Shown here one piece after another: positions 25,015 through 38,881 of a stretch of 64,000 bases of DNA (the first letter of the stretch is position 1; each line of letters starts with the position of its first letter). Source of the DNA: Paraburkholderia phytofirmans OLGA172 (GTDB lineage Bacteria > Pseudomonadota > Gammaproteobacteria > Burkholderiales > Burkholderiaceae). The notes under the pieces were generated by a model that made no database searches, was not told the origin of the DNA, and worked only from the letters and a program-made list of their open reading frames with translations. The translations under genes and the position numbers were made by a program. Location of the stretch: contig NZ_CP014579.1 in the NCBI RefSeq assembly GCF_001634365.1, positions 1,178,001-1,242,000 of the forward strand. The letters are read 5' to 3'.

Positions 25015-26115
25015 ATGCAAACTCAAATGCGCAAGATCCCCGTCACCATCGTCACGGGCTTTCTCGGCAGCGGCAAGACCACGCTGCTGCGGCACATTCT
25101 TCAGCACGCGGGCGGCAAGCGCATCGCGGTGATCGTCAACGAGTTCGGCGAACTCGGCATCGACGGGGAAATCCTCAAGGGTTGCGGCATCGGTTGCGAT
25201 GAAGACGGTGTCGAAACCGAAGGGCAACTGTATGAACTCGCGAACGGCTGCCTGTGCTGCACCGTGCAGGAAGAATTTTTCCCGGTGATGGAAAAGCTGG
25301 TGGAGCGCCGCGAGCAGATCGATCACGTGCTGATCGAAACCTCCGGTCTTGCATTGCCGAAGCCGCTGGTGCAGGCGTTCAACTGGCCGCAGATCAAGAA
25401 TAGCTTTACTGTCGACGCGGTCGTCACCGTGGTAGATGGCCCGGCTGCAGCGAGCGGCCAGTTCGCCGACAACCCGGTCGCCGTGGATGCGCAACGCAAG
25501 GCCGATCCGAATCTCGACCACGAATCGCCGCTGCACGAATTGTTCGAAGACCAATTGTCGGCAGCCGATCTGGTGATTCTGAACAAAACCGATTTGCTCG
25601 ACGAAGCGCGTCAAGCTTCTGTCGAAGCCGTCATTCGCGAAGAAATTCCGCCGCAAGTGAAGATCGTGCGTGCGCAAATGGGCCAGCTCGACCTGCATAC
25701 GTTGCTGGGTCTCGAAGCGGCCTCGGAAGAAACGATCCACTTGCGCCACGATCACCATGGTTCGGCTGACGACGCCGATCACCACCACGATGAATTCGAT
25801 TCGGTGGTGGTGCACGCGAATGTTTCGTCGCGCGAGGCCGTGATCGCAGCATTGCAAGGGCTCGTCGAAACGAACACGATTTACCGCGTGAAAGGGTTCG
25901 CGGCATTGCCGGGCGCGGCGATGCGTCTGGTGATCCAGGGCGTGGGCCGCCGTTTCGATAGTTACTTCGACCGGCGCTGGCAAGCGGGTGAAGCAGGCGA
26001 AGGCCAGCAAAGCCGCTTCGTGCTGATCGGCGAAGACCTCGACCAGGCCGCGCTGCAACAGGCATTCGACGCCGCCTTGGGCGCCGTGGCGAGCGCCCAG
26101 CCGCAACAGGCGTAA
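25015..26115 (+). CDS. cobW: CobW-type GTPase / metallochaperone
   Basis: 366 residues from ATG 25015. G3E family: Walker [10 protein letters not shown] (residues 15-23), [10 protein letters not shown], the metal-binding CLCC motif in [11 protein letters not shown], Walker-B-like LIETSGLA and guanine motif NKTD. A His-rich stretch ([18 protein letters not shown], about 244-262) probably binds metal, as expected for a chaperone delivering cobalt to CobN, which follows six bases downstream. The CobW C-terminal domain closes the protein. Controlled by the riboswitch just upstream. Confidence 0.94.
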   Translation: MQTQMRKIPVTIVTGFLGSGKTTLLRHILQHAGGKRIAVIVNEFGELGIDGEILKGCGIGCDEDGVETEGQLYELANGCLCCTVQEEFFPVMEKLVERREQIDHVLIETSGLALPKPLVQAFNWPQIKNSFTVDAVVTVVDGPAAASGQFADNPVAVDAQRKADPNLDHESPLHELFEDQLSAADLVILNKTDLLDEARQASVEAVIREEIPPQVKIVRAQMGQLDLHTLLGLEAASEETIHLRHDHHGSADDADHHHDEFDSVVVHANVSSREAVIAALQGLVETNTIYRVKGFAALPGAAMRLVIQGVGRRFDSYFDRRWQAGEAGEGQQSRFVLIGEDLDQAALQQAFDAALGAVASAQPQQA

Positions 26116-26121
26116 CCGGTC

Positions 26122-29100
26122 ATGCATCTGCTGCGCACCACGCCGGGCGGTTTTGTCGACGATACGCAAGGTGTGATCCGTATCGACCAGCAGCCCGCCG
26201 ATATCGTGGTGCTCAGCTCCGCCGACACCACGCTGTCGCTGCTCGCGAGCGTGTTTCCGCGCCTGGGCGACGGTTTTCCGAGCGTGCGGCTCGCGAACGT
26301 CACGTATTTGCGGCAGCCGGCTTCGGTGGATTTCTATGTCGAAGACGTGCTGCAGCATGCGCGTGTCGTCGTGGTCGATCACCTTGGCGGCGAAGCGTAC
26401 TGGCCGTACGGGATCGAACAGGTGGTCGCGCTCGCTGAGCGCAAGCAGCAGACGCTCGCGATGTTCTCCGGCGATCTGCAGGAGGACCCGAATCTGCTCG
26501 CGCGCAGCACCGCCGACGCCGATCTGTGTCATCAGCTATGGCGTTATCTGCGTGAAGGCGGCCCGCAGAATGCGGAGGCGTTCCTGCGCTGCATCGCGTA
26601 CCGCTCGCTTGGCTGGGGTCGCGAGCCTGCGCCACCGCGCGCACTGCCCGCCGCAACGCTCTACCATCCCGAACGCGATTCACCGACCGTGGCCGACTGG
26701 CAGGCACGCTGGCGTAAGGGCGCACCGGTCGCTGCGATTCTCTTCTACAAGGCACATCTGCAAGCGGCCAACACGGCCGTGTTCGATGCGCTTATCGATG
26801 CGCTCGAAGCACAAGGCCTGAATCCGCTGCCGATCGCAATTACCTCGCTGAAAGATGCAATGAGCCGCGACGTCGTTCAGCGGCTGTGCGCGCAACATGA
26901 TGTCGCGCTGGTGCTGAATACGACAGCATTCGCCGCGTCTGCGATCGACGACCCGGAGCCGCTTGCGCTCGCTGGCGACGCGCCGGTGATGCAGGTAATC
27001 CTGAGCGGCGGCAACCGCAAGGATTGGCTCAAGGACAATCAGGGCCTCAACTCGCGCGATATCGCCATGCATATCGCGCTGCCGGAGGTGGACGGCCGCA
27101 TCATCACGCGGGCGATCAGTTTCAAGGGGCTTGCCTATCGTTGTCCGCACACCGAGGTCGATGTGGTCCGCTATCAACCGGACCTCGAACGCGTCGGTTT
27201 TCTGGCTGAACTGAGCCGCCGCTGGTGCCGTTTGCGCACGCTCGACAACGCGGACAAGAAACTCGCGCTGATCCTCGCCAACTATCCGATGAGCGAAGGG
27301 CGGATCGGCAATGGGGTGGGGCTCGATACGCCGGCCTCGGTTGTCGGTATTCTGTCCATGCTGCGCGATGAAGGTTATCGGTTAGGCGATTTGCCCGCTG
27401 ACGGCGACGCGCTGTTGAAGAAGCTGACCGAAGGCGTGACCAACGATCCTGTGGTGCGAGACTTGCGGCCCGCGTTGCAAAGCCTGGCACTCGACGACTA
27501 TCTTGTGTACTTCAACGCATTGCCGGCGGAAGCCCGCCATGCGCTGAACGCGCGCTGGGGTTCGCCCGACCAGGATCCGACGTTGCGGCGCGGCCGTTTC
27601 ATGATCGCGGGCTGGCGCTGCGGGCAGGTGTTCGTCGGGATTCAGCCGTCGCGTTCTCGTGAACAGGGCGATTACGCGAGCTATCACGACGCTGAGCTCG
27701 TGCCGCCGCACGCGTATCTGGCGTTCTATTTCTGGCTGCGTCATCAGTTCGGCATTGATGCGGTCGTGCATGTCGGCAAGCACGGCAATCTCGAATGGCT
27801 GCCGGGCAAAAGCGTCGCATTGAGCGATGCCTGCTGGCCCGATCTGATTCTCGGGCCGATGCCGCATCTGTATCCGTTCATCGTCAACGATCCGGGCGAG
27901 GGCAGTCAGGCGAAGCGCCGCGCGCAAGCCGTCATCATCGATCACCTGATGCCGCCGCTCACGCGCGCCGAAACTTACGGGCCGTTGCAGGACCTCGAAC
28001 GCCAGGTCGACGAATACTATGAAGCGCTGATGGTCGATCCACGCCGCTCGAAGCTGTTGAGGCGCACGATTCTCGCGACCATCGTCGAGCATAAGCTGCA
28101 TGAAGAGCTGAGTCTCGCGGCGCCAACCGGTCAGGACGATGAGGACGTGCTGTTGACGCGCGTCGACGCCTGGCTGTGCGAGTTGAAGGAGGCGCAGATT
28201 CGCGATGGTTTGCATACATTCGGGCAATCGCCCGCTGGGGTGCAGCGGCGCGATACGTTGCTGGCTTTGGGACGCTTTCCGGTCGGCGATGGTCAGGGCG
28301 GCAAGGCCGGTTTGATCGATGCATTGGCGCGCGATCTGCAGATGGATCATCTGTTCGATCCGTTGTCGGTGGATTGGTCGGCGGCGTGGGACGGCCCACG
28401 TCCCGACGTTATGCAACGTGTGAGCGATGCGCCGTGGCGGCACAGCGGCGATACGCGCGAGCGCCTGGAGTTGTTGGCGGCTGAGATGTTGCGTGGCGTG
28501 TGTGGCGATGGGACGTCCGATGCGGTGCCGGCGGCTGGGACGTTGCCCCAAGCCGAACGTGTGATCGAACGCCTGCGCAACGACGTATTGCCGCGGCTCG
28601 ACGCTTGCGGTCCGCAGGAAATGCTGCATCTGAAGCGCGGCCTTGAAGGGCGCTTCGTGCCGCCGGGGCCGAGCGGCTCGCCTTCGCGTGGACGGCCCGA
28701 TGTGCTGCCTACCGGCCGCAACTTCTATTCGGTCGATACGCGCGCAGTGCCGACGCAGGCGGCGTGGTCGCTCGGTTTGAAATCCGCGCAGCAGTTGATC
28801 GAACGGCATCTGCAGGAAAAGGGCGACTACCCGAGAGCGATCGGGCTCTCGGTATGGGGCACGGCGACGATGCGCACCGGCGGCGACGATATTGCCCAGG
28901 CACTCGCTTTACTTGGCGTGCGGCCGAAGTGGGCGCCGGGAAGTCATCGCGTGACCGACTTCGAGATCATGCCGATCGAAGCGTTTGACCGGCCGCGTAT
29001 CGATGTCACATTGCGCGTGTCCGGTTTTTTCCGCGATGCCTTCGCGAACGTGATGCATCTGTTCGACGCCGCCGTGCAGGCCGTGGCCGAACTCGACGAA

Positions 29101-29922
29101 CCCGAAGACCTGAACCCGATCCGCGCGCGCGTGCTGCGCGAACGCGACGCGCTGGTTGCGCATGGCATGGACGCCACGGAGGCGCGCAAGCGCGCCGGCT
29201 GGCGCGTGTTCAGTGCGCGGCCCGGCGCTTATGGCGCGGGTCTGCAGGACATGATCGACTCGCAGCAATGGCAAACCGATGCCGATCTCGCGAACGCCTA
29301 TCAGGCGTGGGGCGGTTACGCCTACACGCAGAAAGGCGTCGGCGAAGAAGCGCGCCACGCGTTCGGCACGCGTCTTGCCGCAATGGACGTGGTGCTGCAG
29401 AACCAGGACAACCGCGAGCACGACCTGCTCGATTCGAACGACTACTATCAGTTCCAGGGCGGCATGGTCGCGGCGGTGCGGCATCTGGCGGGCAATCAGC
29501 CGCAGATCTATCACGCGGACCATAGCAATCCGGCCGCGCCGCGCGTTCGCACGCTGCATGAAGAGATTGCGCGTGTGATCCGCTCGCGAGTGGTCAATCC
29601 GAAATGGCTCGACGGCGTGAAGCGCCACGGCTACAAGGGCGCTGCTGAAATCGCGGCGACGGTCGATTACCTCTACGGCTACGACGCGACCGCGCGGGTG
29701 GTCGCCGATCATCAATATGCGCTCGTTACCGATGCCTATCTGAACGACGCCGATACACGCGAGTTCTTGCAGCGGCACAATCCGCACGCCATGCATTCGA
29801 TCTGCGAGCGTCTGCTCGAAGCGATGCAGCGCGGTCTGTGGCAAGCGCCCGGTGACTATCGCGCGCAAGTCGAACAGCATCTGCTCGCGAGCGAGCAGCA
29901 GATCGAAGGAATACAGACATGA
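26122..29922 (+). CDS. cobN: Cobaltochelatase large subunit CobN
   Basis: 1266 residues, the usual size. Family landmarks include GKHGNLEWLPGKS (about 552-565), WPDLILGPMPHLYPFIVNDPGEG, and the C-terminal ENREHD-like DNREHDLLDSNDYYQFQGGM. It inserts Co(II) into hydrogenobyrinic acid a,c-diamide in the aerobic pathway, needing two AAA/VWA subunits, which are supplied by the next two genes. The following gene starts inside its stop (ATGA). Confidence 0.96.
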   Translation: MHLLRTTPGGFVDDTQGVIRIDQQPADIVVLSSADTTLSLLASVFPRLGDGFPSVRLANVTYLRQPASVDFYVEDVLQHARVVVVDHLGGEAYWPYGIEQVVALAERKQQTLAMFSGDLQEDPNLLARSTADADLCHQLWRYLREGGPQNAEAFLRCIAYRSLGWGREPAPPRALPAATLYHPERDSPTVADWQARWRKGAPVAAILFYKAHLQAANTAVFDALIDALEAQGLNPLPIAITSLKDAMSRDVVQRLCAQHDVALVLNTTAFAASAIDDPEPLALAGDAPVMQVILSGGNRKDWLKDNQGLNSRDIAMHIALPEVDGRIITRAISFKGLAYRCPHTEVDVVRYQPDLERVGFLAELSRRWCRLRTLDNADKKLALILANYPMSEGRIGNGVGLDTPASVVGILSMLRDEGYRLGDLPADGDALLKKLTEGVTNDPVVRDLRPALQSLALDDYLVYFNALPAEARHALNARWGSPDQDPTLRRGRFMIAGWRCGQVFVGIQPSRSREQGDYASYHDAELVPPHAYLAFYFWLRHQFGIDAVVHVGKHGNLEWLPGKSVALSDACWPDLILGPMPHLYPFIVNDPGEGSQAKRRAQAVIIDHLMPPLTRAETYGPLQDLERQVDEYYEALMVDPRRSKLLRRTILATIVEHKLHEELSLAAPTGQDDEDVLLTRVDAWLCELKEAQIRDGLHTFGQSPAGVQRRDTLLALGRFPVGDGQGGKAGLIDALARDLQMDHLFDPLSVDWSAAWDGPRPDVMQRVSDAPWRHSGDTRERLELLAAEMLRGVCGDGTSDAVPAAGTLPQAERVIERLRNDVLPRLDACGPQEMLHLKRGLEGRFVPPGPSGSPSRGRPDVLPTGRNFYSVDTRAVPTQAAWSLGLKSAQQLIERHLQEKGDYPRAIGLSVWGTATMRTGGDDIAQALALLGVRPKWAPGSHRVTDFEIMPIEAFDRPRIDVTLRVSGFFRDAFANVMHLFDAAVQAVAELDEPEDLNPIRARVLRERDALVAHGMDATEARKRAGWRVFSARPGAYGAGLQDMIDSQQWQTDADLANAYQAWGGYAYTQKGVGEEARHAFGTRLAAMDVVLQNQDNREHDLLDSNDYYQFQGGMVAAVRHLAGNQPQIYHADHSNPAAPRVRTLHEEIARVIRSRVVNPKWLDGVKRHGYKGAAEIAATVDYLYGYDATARVVADHQYALVTDAYLNDADTREFLQRHNPHAMHSICERLLEAMQRGLWQAPGDYRAQVEQHLLASEQQIEGIQT

Positions 29923-31001
29923 ACGCAGCAACCCAACGGCCCGCTTTTCCCTTTGCTGCGCTGATCGGGCAGACGCCGTTGCAGCAGGCGTTATTGCTGG
30001 CTGCGATCGATCCGGGTCTCGGCGGCGTGCTGGTGAGCGGGCCGCGCGGCACGGCGAAATCGACCGCGGCGCGCGCGCTCGCTGAGTTGTTGCCGGAGGG
30101 GCAACTGGTGAATTTGCCACTCGGCGCGAGTGAAGATCGTTTGATCGGCACGCTCGATGTCGAAACCGTATTGCGCGACGGCTCAGTGCGCTTTTCGCCT
30201 GGCTTGCTCGCGAAAGCGCATCGCGGCGTGCTGTATGTCGATGAAGTGAATCTGCTGCCCGACGCGCTCGTCGATGTGTTGCTCGATGCCGCTGCCAGTG
30301 GCGTGAACACCGTCGAACGCGATGGTGTCTCGCATAGTCACGATGCGAGCTTCGTGCTGATCGGCACAATGAATCCGGAAGAAGGCGAATTGCGGCCGCA
30401 ACTGATCGATCGCTTCGGTTTGATGGTCGAATTGCAGAACTGTTTTGATCCGCAGGTGCGTCAGCAGATCGTCAAGGCACGTCTGGCGTTCGATCTCGAT
30501 CCACAGGGTTTTCGAACTGGCTATACGCAGCAACAGGAAACCTACGTTCGGCGGATTCACGCGGCGCGTGAAGCGCTGTCGCATCTCGACTTCGACGACG
30601 CCGTGCATGCGCATGTCAGCGCGCTGTGCATCGACGCGGCGGTCGATGGCTTGCGTGCCGATCTCGTGATGCTGCGCGCGGCGCGGGCATTAGCTGCCTT
30701 TGAGCAGGCGGCTGCTGTCACGACAGAGCATGTCGGGCGGGTCGCCGAGGCGGTGCTGATACATCGGCGCCACGATCGCGAGACGCGTGCAGGTGGTGAC
30801 GCGCGTGAGAGCGAAGCGCCGCGGCCGGCTGCTGACGATGCGAATGCCGCGCCTTCGCAAGCTTCGCAATCTTCGCAATCTTCTCAAGATGGAGCGTCAG
30901 ACGCCGCTGCTGCCGATAGCGATTGGGGTTACTTGCCGCCGCAGCCCGCGGGCGTCGCGCAGGTCAAAGGCGTCATTCCGCTCAACGCAAAAAAACGCTG
31001 A
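29919..31001 (+). CDS. chlI: ChlI/BchI-type AAA+ ATPase, cobaltochelatase small subunit
   Basis: 360 residues. Walker A SGPRGTAKST (about 41-50), Walker B GVLYVDEVNLL, the magnesium-chelatase insert, and sensor region GTMNPEEGELRPQLIDRFGL. The C-terminal ~80 residues form a Ser/Gln/Ala-rich linker. No photosynthesis genes are present and cobN precedes it, so it most likely serves CobN in place of CobS. It overlaps cobN by four bases. Confidence 0.92.
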   Translation: MNAATQRPAFPFAALIGQTPLQQALLLAAIDPGLGGVLVSGPRGTAKSTAARALAELLPEGQLVNLPLGASEDRLIGTLDVETVLRDGSVRFSPGLLAKAHRGVLYVDEVNLLPDALVDVLLDAAASGVNTVERDGVSHSHDASFVLIGTMNPEEGELRPQLIDRFGLMVELQNCFDPQVRQQIVKARLAFDLDPQGFRTGYTQQQETYVRRIHAAREALSHLDFDDAVHAHVSALCIDAAVDGLRADLVMLRAARALAAFEQAAAVTTEHVGRVAEAVLIHRRHDRETRAGGDARESEAPRPAADDANAAPSQASQSSQSSQDGASDAAAADSDWGYLPPQPAGVAQVKGVIPLNAKKR

Positions 31002-31672
31002 GCCATCGGAAGGGCGCCGCCGCTGACACGCGCAGCGGTTTCCGATGGCGGCAAGGTGCGGATGCAGGTCCGCGTAGCCGTTTGCAAGGCGCGCCGGGCA
31101 AGCGCATTGCATGGCTGCCGACGCTCACCGCGATGCGTCAGGACACGCTGCGCGCCGAGCATCTGCGCTTCGTGCGCGAGGCGCCGCGGGGCGGTGTCCT
31201 GCATTGCTTTGTGCTCGATTGTTCGGGTTCCATGCTGGGCGGCCAGCGCCTCGCACTCGCCAAGGGTCTGCTGATTGCGTTGTTCGACCGCGCCAGTGCT
31301 GCGCGTGCCGAGGCGGCGCTGGTGTGTTTTGGCGGTGCTGGCGCCGATCTGCGTTTCGGTCCCGCCGTGCCGCGCTGGTGGAACGAGCGCTGGCTCAGGC
31401 CGGTGGGCGGAGGCGGTGGCACGCCGCTAGCGTCCGGCGTGCGTCAGGCGGCGCAGGTGCTGGAGCGCAGCGCCCGGCGCAAGCCCGCTCAGCAGCGCTG
31501 GCTGTGGATCCTGACCGACGGCCGCAGCGGCGATCAGCCGGCGCGGCCGCTCAACGCCGACGAAGTGGTATTCGTCAATTTCGAGCGGGGGGCGATACGG
31601 CTGGGTCGGTGCCAGACGCTTGCCGACGCATGGGACGCGGCGCTTTTTACACCGGAAGAATTGATCGTCTGA
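30998..31672 (+). CDS. VWA-domain (ChlD/CobT-like) chelatase subunit
   Basis: VWA domain with the MIDAS motif DCSGSMLGGQR (about 31216-31248), a Thr in GGGTPLASG, and TDGRSGDQPA. It corresponds to the C-terminal half of ChlD/CobT and should act with the AAA+ subunit and CobN. The start is uncertain: an ATG at 30923 would overlap chlI by 79 bases and encode an implausible Arg-rich lead-in, while a CTG at 30998 overlaps the chlI stop exactly like the other junctions in this operon (CTGA). I chose 30998; the first later ATG (31133) is too far in. Confidence 0.82.
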   Translation: MSHRKGAAADTRSGFRWRQGADAGPRSRLQGAPGKRIAWLPTLTAMRQDTLRAEHLRFVREAPRGGVLHCFVLDCSGSMLGGQRLALAKGLLIALFDRASAARAEAALVCFGGAGADLRFGPAVPRWWNERWLRPVGGGGGTPLASGVRQAAQVLERSARRKPAQQRWLWILTDGRSGDQPARPLNADEVVFVNFERGAIRLGRCQTLADAWDAALFTPEELIV

Positions 31673-31707
31673 GTGGCACGCGCGCCATGTCACGCGTTTT
31701 CATTCGC

Positions 31708-32664
31708 CTAATTCGAACCGTTGGACCAATGCTGCACATCGTCCTGGCGGTCGAATACGAAGACTTTCATCGCCATTTGTTGCGCTGCATCGAGCTGATC
31801 GAGTTCGAGGCCATGGGTCGACGGCTCGCCCGGTGCACTGCCTTTCTGCACGTTGCGGATGGTGGCGGTCGTTTCGATCTCGGTTTGCAGTTCCGCCGAG
31901 TTGAGCCGAAAGGCGACGCGCAGTCGTTCGCCGACTGTACCGAGTGTCCATGAGGTGGTCAGCGACATGCCGAGTGCGCTGATGCTTTTGGCGAGGCCCA
32001 GACCTTGATATGAATCGCCCGTTTCACCGATGCCGAAGCGCACCGCGAGGTGCGCGTGGACGCGGATCGATTTGCGTTCGCGCAGGCGGCGGATCACGCC
32101 GGGTTTCGATAGCACCACGTAGTCGAATGGGGCGCGGCAAACTGCCTCGACCGTGCAGACGAAACGAAACACGGCGTGGCTCGCTATGGCGACGATCTCG
32201 ACGTTTTCACCGAGGACTAGCGGGAGGATGCGGCCATCTTGCAGTGGCGGCGTGACGAAGAGCGCCTGGTTGGGCGCGAAGCCAATGATGCGGCATGGAT
32301 GCATTGGCGCACCGCTGCCCAGCTGCGAGCGCATGCCTATTAATGCACCTATTGTCAGGTGCATCTCTTTTAGTGTGAGGTTGCCGGTGGTGTCGGCGGG
32401 GTGGCCGGTTTGGGGTTCCGGTTGCGTAGCCGCGTCCAGCAAGTCGCCGCGGTGCGGGTGGAAGTTGTCGAACAGGAATTTGCGCTCGTCCGTGGTCGCG
32501 AGGATGGTGCCTCGGGCGAAGAGGAGTGTGCCGTCGGAGTCGGCGATCGGCCAGTCGAGAGGGGTGCCTATTGGGACTGCTTCCAGCGTTAGGGGCGTTG
32601 ATGAGGGGGCGGAGCTTGGGGCCACGGTTTGAGCTTTTGTCAGGGCTTCTGCGGGGTTTTCCAT
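31708..32664 (-). CDS. PilZ-domain c-di-GMP receptor, YcgR-like
   Basis: 318 residues. An N-terminal region with LPLVLGENVEIVAIASHAVFRF is the flagellar-brake-type domain, followed by a PilZ domain (about 205-310). The first PilZ motif RxxxR is present (RKSIR in RERKSIRVHA). The second, (D/N)xSxxG, reads SISALG, so its first acidic residue is missing. It probably binds c-di-GMP to slow motility or adjust exopolysaccharide, with possibly lowered affinity. Monocistronic; no flagellar genes nearby. Confidence 0.87.
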   Translation of the reverse strand: MENPAEALTKAQTVAPSSAPSSTPLTLEAVPIGTPLDWPIADSDGTLLFARGTILATTDERKFLFDNFHPHRGDLLDAATQPEPQTGHPADTTGNLTLKEMHLTIGALIGMRSQLGSGAPMHPCRIIGFAPNQALFVTPPLQDGRILPLVLGENVEIVAIASHAVFRFVCTVEAVCRAPFDYVVLSKPGVIRRLRERKSIRVHAHLAVRFGIGETGDSYQGLGLAKSISALGMSLTTSWTLGTVGERLRVAFRLNSAELQTEIETTATIRNVQKGSAPGEPSTHGLELDQLDAAQQMAMKVFVFDRQDDVQHWSNGSN

Positions 32665-32690
32665 AGTCGGCGGCTAAATATGTTGCGGGA

Positions 32691-32828
32691 TTACTTGTTT
32701 ACGGCGGGGCTTGCTGGGAGCTTGAGGTTTTTTTGTTTGCCTGGGGTGGTGGTTTTCACTGATTTGGCTTCTTTGGCCTTTCCTTGATCTGTTATTGGTT
32801 TATTAGCGTTCGCCGCTGTGTGGGGCAT
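32691..32828 (-). CDS. Tiny basic protein, unknown
   Basis: 45 residues from ATG 32828 (MPHTAANANKPITDQGK), with a strong GGAGGAG just upstream. Lys-rich (KAKEAKSVKTTTPGKQKNLKL), no signal peptide. The good ribosome-binding site and biased composition support it; function unknown. Confidence 0.5.
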   Translation of the reverse strand: MPHTAANANKPITDQGKAKEAKSVKTTTPGKQKNLKLPASPAVNK

Positions 32829-33009
32829 CCATCTCCTCCGCGTCCTGTCGTGCGAGATCGCTCGATAACCTTCGCGTCTCTCGCTTGCAAAAAGTCGCAA
32901 TCACTGGTACTGGCGCGAATTAACTCGGATACCTAAGCATTCTGGGGTGTCGCGAGCATAGGCTGTTTCAGTGCCTCTCAACTTTTTGAAAATAATTGCA
33001 CAAAGGGGA

Positions 33010-33038
33010 TTGACGACATGCCGACCTATCTCCATAAT
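33010..33038 (+). promoter_or_regulatory. Sigma-70 promoter of the rrn operon
   Basis: -35 TTGACG at 33010-33015 and -10 CATAAT at 33033-33038 with a 17-base spacer. Start site near 33045, about 310 bases before the 16S gene, as in other rrn leaders. The sequence just upstream (33000 and before) is AT-rich, like an UP element. A boxA-like CTTTAAAAATTAA lies at about 33142 in the leader. Confidence 0.75.
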
Positions 33039-33356
33039 CTCGTTTCTCTGCTGCTGATGCAGCGACGCAGAACGAAGCGGTGCCGGGTGGTTGCGATGTG
33101 ATGCAACGCGGTGCTGGTTCGGTAGTGAATGCGTAATCGATCTTTAAAAATTAACAGCCGATAAGTGTGGGTGCTTGATGCGCGACGCGCCGGTGGGTTC
33201 TTCGGAGTCTGCCGGGAAGCGAAAGTATCAAGTCTCACACTAGTATTAAAGGAAGGTTTTCCTGTTGGGGTGGATTCACACCGGCAGGATGATCATTCGT
33301 CAGTACGTTGAGTGAGCGACCGGGTTCGCAAGAGCCCGAAAAACAGTAACAGGTTT

Positions 33357-34888
<1,532 letters not shown>

Positions 34889-34963
34889 TCGAGCTAACGT
34901 GTCAAACGTTGAGCGCTCACGCTTATCGGCTGTGAAATTAGACAGTAAGTCAGACAGACTGAG

Positions 34964-35040
34964 GGGTCTGTAGCTCAGTCGGTTAGAGCACCGTCTTGAT
35001 AAGGCGGGGGTCGATGGTTCGAATCCATCCAGACCCACCA
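34964..35040 (+). tRNA. tRNA-Ile (GAT)
   Basis: 77 bases, acceptor GGGTCTG pairing with CAGACCC, D-arm, anticodon loop CTTGATAAG, TTCGAATCC T-loop and encoded CCA. In the 16S-23S spacer. Confidence 0.98.
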
Positions 35041-35107
35041 TTGTCTTGTCTGCGATGGCTGCGCTAGTCGATGAACCCCGAAGTGTGATGATGATCTGTG
35101 CATGACT

Positions 35108-35183
35108 GGGGGATTAGCTCAGCTGGGAGAGCACCTGCTTTGCAAGCAGGGGGTCGTCGGTTCGATCCCGTCATCCTCCACCA
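35108..35183 (+). tRNA. tRNA-Ala (TGC)
   Basis: 76 bases, acceptor GGGGGAT/ATCCTCC with one G-U pair, anticodon loop TTTGCAA giving anticodon TGC, TTCGATCCC T-loop, and encoded CCA. Second tRNA of the rrn spacer. Confidence 0.98.
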
Positions 35184-35300
35184 ATCTTCAATGCTGGTTT
35201 ATCTGCAGCGCACGTTGAAAGGCGTTTGCGGTGTAGTGAAACAAGCATTGGCGATTGAGCCAGTCAGAGTGATATGAAGCAGAGCTTTATATCGGCTGTC

Positions 35301-35313
35301 GTTCTTTAACAAT
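35301..35313 (+). promoter_or_regulatory. boxA antitermination element in the rrn spacer
   Basis: GTTCTTTAACAAT before the 23S gene closely matches the rrn boxA, the NusB/NusE loading site that keeps polymerase going through the operon. Confidence 0.75.
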
Positions 35314-35518
35314 CAGGAAGAAGTAGTAAAGAGATTCACGAAAGATCACTTAGAGATGGGTGATTGAGTAGGTGAATCAGGGTTGTGATTGTATCAATGT
35401 ATGAAAAGGTGATCGAAAGATTGCCTTGGAATACGGCGCAACACGAATACTCAACCTGTAGCGATTGTGGCGAGCGTTGCATTCCCAGTGGATGCGACAT
35501 GAGACACACCCGTTATAG

Positions 35519-38399
<2,881 letters not shown>

Positions 38400-38617
38400 A
38401 TAACAGGTGTGTGTCGGCAGCCGTTAGTGCTTCAGCACTTATGGATGCCCCATCCTGCGCCATGCGCAGGGTCTTGAGACCACATGCACAGGTTGAGATC
38501 GATGTTGTGCCTCGAACAACACAGCCCGAGCTTGCTGAAAGCTCCTCTGGTGAGCATCACCAGAAACTACTTCTTCCAGATTGGTTGTGTTGACAAAGTC
38601 AACACGACAACAAGTCA

Positions 38618-38733
38618 TGCCTGATGACCATAGCGAGTCGGTCCCACCCCTTCCCATCCCGAACAGGACCGTGAAACGACTCCACGCCGATGATAGTGCG
38701 GATTCCCGTGTGAAAGTAGGTAATCGTCAGGCT
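38618..38733 (+). rRNA. rrf: 5S ribosomal RNA
   Basis: 116 bases from TGCCTGATGACC to ATCGTCAGGCT, whose ends pair. Contains CCCATCCCGAAC and CGCCGATGATAGTG. Preceded by a 218-base spacer with no tRNA. Confidence 0.96.
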
Positions 38734-38749
38734 CCCCAGCATGTCCAGA

Positions 38750-38777
38750 AACCCCACCCCACAAAGGTGGGGTTTTT
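38750..38777 (+). terminator. Rho-independent terminator of the rrn operon
   Basis: Nine-base stem AACCCCACC / GGTGGGGTT with a short loop and a T run, 17 bases after the 5S gene. Confidence 0.9.
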
Positions 38778-38881
38778 GCGTTTACGACCGTAAAAAGTGG
38801 CGGTAAATAACGGGCGTAAAAAAGGGTGCAAATCGCCATGGCCGTAGTGGGCTCCCCGATTCGAGCAAAAAAGCGGGTACG

